From Dyadobacter luteus (GTDB taxonomy: Bacteria > Bacteroidota > Bacteroidia > Cytophagales > Spirosomataceae), in the NCBI RefSeq assembly GCF_003383615.1, contig NZ_QNUL01000008.1:124001-188000 (forward strand): 64,000 nt of DNA, read 5' to 3'. A program made the translations under genes and the position numbers. Positions 61,792 through 64,000 of this stretch are shown here, piece by piece. Positions within the stretch are counted from its first letter, which is position 1; the number at the start of each line of letters is the position of its first letter. The notes beneath the pieces were generated by a model that saw nothing but the letters and a program-made list of their open reading frames with translations, searched no databases and was not told where the DNA came from.

Positions 61792-64000
61792 ATGAAACTT
61801 ATTTACTCGACCATTTGCATCCTCTTCCTCTTGGTCGCTCATCACACCACATCAGCACAACGGGGACAAGTCTCAGGCAGGATTATCTCATCCGATAATC
61901 AACCGATACCCGACGCATCAATTGTCATCAAAAACACCAGTTACGGCGCACTTTCTGACTCAGATGGAAACTTCAAACTGAGTTTACCAACAGGAAATTA
62001 TACCATTGGAGTCAGCCAAATGGGTTTTCAGGAGAAGACACAGCAAATTCAGATCTCCACAGGATCAACTACTTCATTAAATGACATTACACTAACTGAA
62101 CTTCCATTATTTCTCTCCGATGCTGTCGTTACAGGCCAGTTTGAAAAGCAGTCCCTTCGTAATTCAGTCTATCAGGTACGAAGTATCGATGGTGAACGTA
62201 TAAAGCTTAGAGGTGCCACCACTATTCAGTCCGTTCTGAATACAGAGCTAGGCATTCGCTTTTCCAATGATCCTATTTTAGGCACAACAGACATACAATT
62301 AATGGGTATGTCCGGTCAGAATGTGAAGATATTATTGGATGGTGTTCCCATGGTAGACCGTGGCGGAACCAGGGAAAGTCTTGGGCAAATTGATGTCAAT
62401 ATTATTGAACGCATTGAGATTGTAGAAGGTCCGATGTCAGTAATATACGGGACTGATGCGCTGGCAGGTGTAATTAACATTATTACAAAAAAGGGAGGCG
62501 GACAGGATAACCTGAGCGTTTCTGCAAGAGTACTGGAGGAAACTGTGGGTACTGAATACAATGCTTTCAATAATGATGGAACTCACCAGGCGAATGTGGG
62601 AATTGCCTGGCAAAAAAGCGGATTTCGCGCGTCTGGTAATGTAACGAGAAACAACTTTGGCGGGTGGCAGGGAGATCTCACCGGTCGTGCCAAAATGTGG
62701 CTTCCCAAAGAACAGATGTTGTTTAACGGTATGTTGGGATACAGTGGAAAAAACTGGAATGCCTGGTATCAATTTAACGGAACAGATGAGACTATCAAGT
62801 TACTGGGAAACGCAACTTCCATTAACCAGGCAGGAGATAAAGATTACATCACCAAACGCTGGTTTCATCAGGCACAAGGCGAATACAGAGCCAGCGACAA
62901 ACTTGATTTTTCAGGCGCACTGTCTTATACGGATTATAGCCGCAGAACTTTAAGTACCAATATTGACCTCAATACAGGTAGAAGAACACTCTCGCTAGAC
63001 CCGGCTGGCCAGGACAAATCTATCTTTACCACTACATTTTTTCGTGGAATGGCGAAGTACAAAGTATCTTCAAACGTCATTCTATTGCCCGGCATAGAGA
63101 TCACAAATAACAGCAGCAGCGGTCAGCGTATCAAAGGAGAACCTACGATTAATGAATATGCGTTTTTTGTTTCTTCTGAGCTGAAGTTACCTGTGGGAAT
63201 CAAATTGAGCCCCGGTGTAAGATTCCTAAAGAACTCCATTTACGATGCACCTCCGATAATTCCTTCGCTTAATGCCAAGGTTAGCCTGAGTAAGTCTTTC
63301 GACCTGAGATTGGGCTATGCAAGAGGTTTCAGATCCCCTGCTCTTCGCGAACTTTACTTCGACTTCCACGATGCATCACATTCGATCAATGGAAATGAGA
63401 ATCTTAAGGCAGAATATTCCAACAGCTTTAATTCTTTCCTTGTATGGAATGCTCCACAGAAAAACAACATCCATTTCACTTCAACACTTGGGGCTTTTTA
63501 CAATGTTTTTCATGACCGTATAGACACTGCACTGGATCCCGACAATCCGACACAAACTACCTATCTGAACATCAGTTTATTTAAAACTACAGGCTTTAGC
63601 CTGGATAATAAGTTTTCGAGAAAACATCTGCAGGCATCTCTTGGGGCCAACTATATAGGTTCCTACAACGAAATTCTGGACAATGCCGAAGGATTAGGCG
63701 ATTTACCTCAGTTTATCTGGTCTCCGGAAGTGAATGCCAATCTGGTTTACCTGTTTTCTAAAATCAATACAAGCATCAGTTTCTTTTACAAATACACAGG
63801 AAAGAGACCGAGATACATGCTCACCACTACAGATCCTGTAACGGCTACCTTAGGTCAAATCAATAGCTACCATCTAGCAGATCTGACTATCACTAAGAAT
63901 TTCCGCAAGTACATAAGCCTTACAGCGGGCGCAAAGAATCTTTTCAATTTAACATCTATAAACAGTAACATCCTTTCTTCCGGTCACGACGCAACCGGCC
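61792..64000 (+). CDS. TonB-dependent outer-membrane receptor, 3' end cut
   Basis: 736 codons are visible from the ATG at 61792 and the frame continues past the window. A signal peptide (MKLIYSTICILFLLVAHHTT, cut near SAQ) is followed by a carboxypeptidase-D-like domain (VSGRIISSDNQPIPDASIVI), a plug with LMGMSGQNVKILLDGVPMVD and VEGPMSVIYGTDALAGVINI, and a barrel with ARGFRSPALRELYF. It resembles BtuB/FepA/haem-type receptors rather than SusC. The ligand is probably a metal complex, since DtxR-like half-sites precede it. No SusD partner is visible. Confidence 0.93.
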   Translation, partial: MKLIYSTICILFLLVAHHTTSAQRGQVSGRIISSDNQPIPDASIVIKNTSYGALSDSDGNFKLSLPTGNYTIGVSQMGFQEKTQQIQISTGSTTSLNDITLTELPLFLSDAVVTGQFEKQSLRNSVYQVRSIDGERIKLRGATTIQSVLNTELGIRFSNDPILGTTDIQLMGMSGQNVKILLDGVPMVDRGGTRESLGQIDVNIIERIEIVEGPMSVIYGTDALAGVINIITKKGGGQDNLSVSARVLEETVGTEYNAFNNDGTHQANVGIAWQKSGFRASGNVTRNNFGGWQGDLTGRAKMWLPKEQMLFNGMLGYSGKNWNAWYQFNGTDETIKLLGNATSINQAGDKDYITKRWFHQAQGEYRASDKLDFSGALSYTDYSRRTLSTNIDLNTGRRTLSLDPAGQDKSIFTTTFFRGMAKYKVSSNVILLPGIEITNNSSSGQRIKGEPTINEYAFFVSSELKLPVGIKLSPGVRFLKNSIYDAPPIIPSLNAKVSLSKSFDLRLGYARGFRSPALRELYFDFHDASHSINGNENLKAEYSNSFNSFLVWNAPQKNNIHFTSTLGAFYNVFHDRIDTALDPDNPTQTTYLNISLFKTTGFSLDNKFSRKHLQASLGANYIGSYNEILDNAEGLGDLPQFIWSPEVNANLVYLFSKINTSISFFYKYTGKRPRYMLTTTDPVTATLGQINSYHLADLTITKNFRKYISLTAGAKNLFNLTSINSNILSSGHDATG

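Overview
The window looks like chromosomal DNA of a Bacteroidota bacterium, most likely a Cytophagales member of the Dyadobacter/Spirosoma type (inferred from gene content; no species is proven). Reasons: a SusC/SusD pair with an STN-domain SusC, an ECF sigma/FecR pair with a DUF4974-like tail, no clear Shine-Dalgarno sequences, and several promoters of the Bacteroidota form TTG-N17-20-TAnnTTTG. Coding density is high. I saw no rRNA, tRNA, CRISPR array, transposase or phage gene. Two genes are cut by the window edges (a PHP-like hydrolase at base 1 and a TonB-dependent receptor at base 64000).

1-18.5 kb, all on the minus strand, is one nutrient-acquisition locus. In order of transcription it holds a Tat-signal Gfo/Idh oxidoreductase, ECF sigma factor, FecR anti-sigma, SusC, SusD, a small lipoprotein, a giant ThuA-propeller-LamG-cupredoxin lipoprotein, a second ThuA protein, a Gfo/Idh oxidoreductase, a ketose-3-epimerase-like TIM barrel and a secreted PHP-like hydrolase. 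There is no classical glycoside hydrolase. The set fits oxidative (keto-sugar type) catabolism of a sugar or sugar derivative. A possible antisense small RNA lies opposite the susC leader.

18.6-27.1 kb is mostly housekeeping: serC and a fused serB-serA gene (with a four-helix-bundle S23 gene between them), a YheT-like hydrolase, a cold-shock protein, RDD and DUF2752 membrane proteins, a DbpA-like RNA helicase, a small membrane protein and a GroES-like protein. 27.2-33.8 kb is a membrane-glycan cluster: two polyprenyl-phosphate-type GT2 enzymes, two large polytopic proteins and an MBOAT acyltransferase, read from one promoter. 33.9-39.3 kb has an LptF/G permease and a DtxR/MntR-type regulator divergent from mntH, with a DtxR-like operator between them, then kup.

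39.3-46.2 kb (minus) has a phosphoribosyltransferase, then amidotransferase, aldehyde dehydrogenase, SDR and glutamine-synthetase-like genes that resemble a gamma-glutamyl-amine catabolic set, then DUF4230 and a BASS transporter. 46.4-52.1 kb has GH16, a PepSY membrane protein and ileS, whose product carries the altered signature GIHH (GXHH). 52.2-64 kb is mixed: DUF6934-like gene plus a 56-aa ORF, SDR, two small orphan ORFs, DeoR regulator divergent from a deoxyribonucleotidase across a perfect palindrome, a beta-barrel protein, uvrB, a JmjC/cupin protein, DUF1003, YceI, and the cut TonB receptor, which is preceded by two copies of a motif that also occurs in the mntH operator.

Intergenic spaces carry several families of dispersed inverted and tandem repeats; some double as terminators, and one may have formed extra in-frame codons upstream of ileS.
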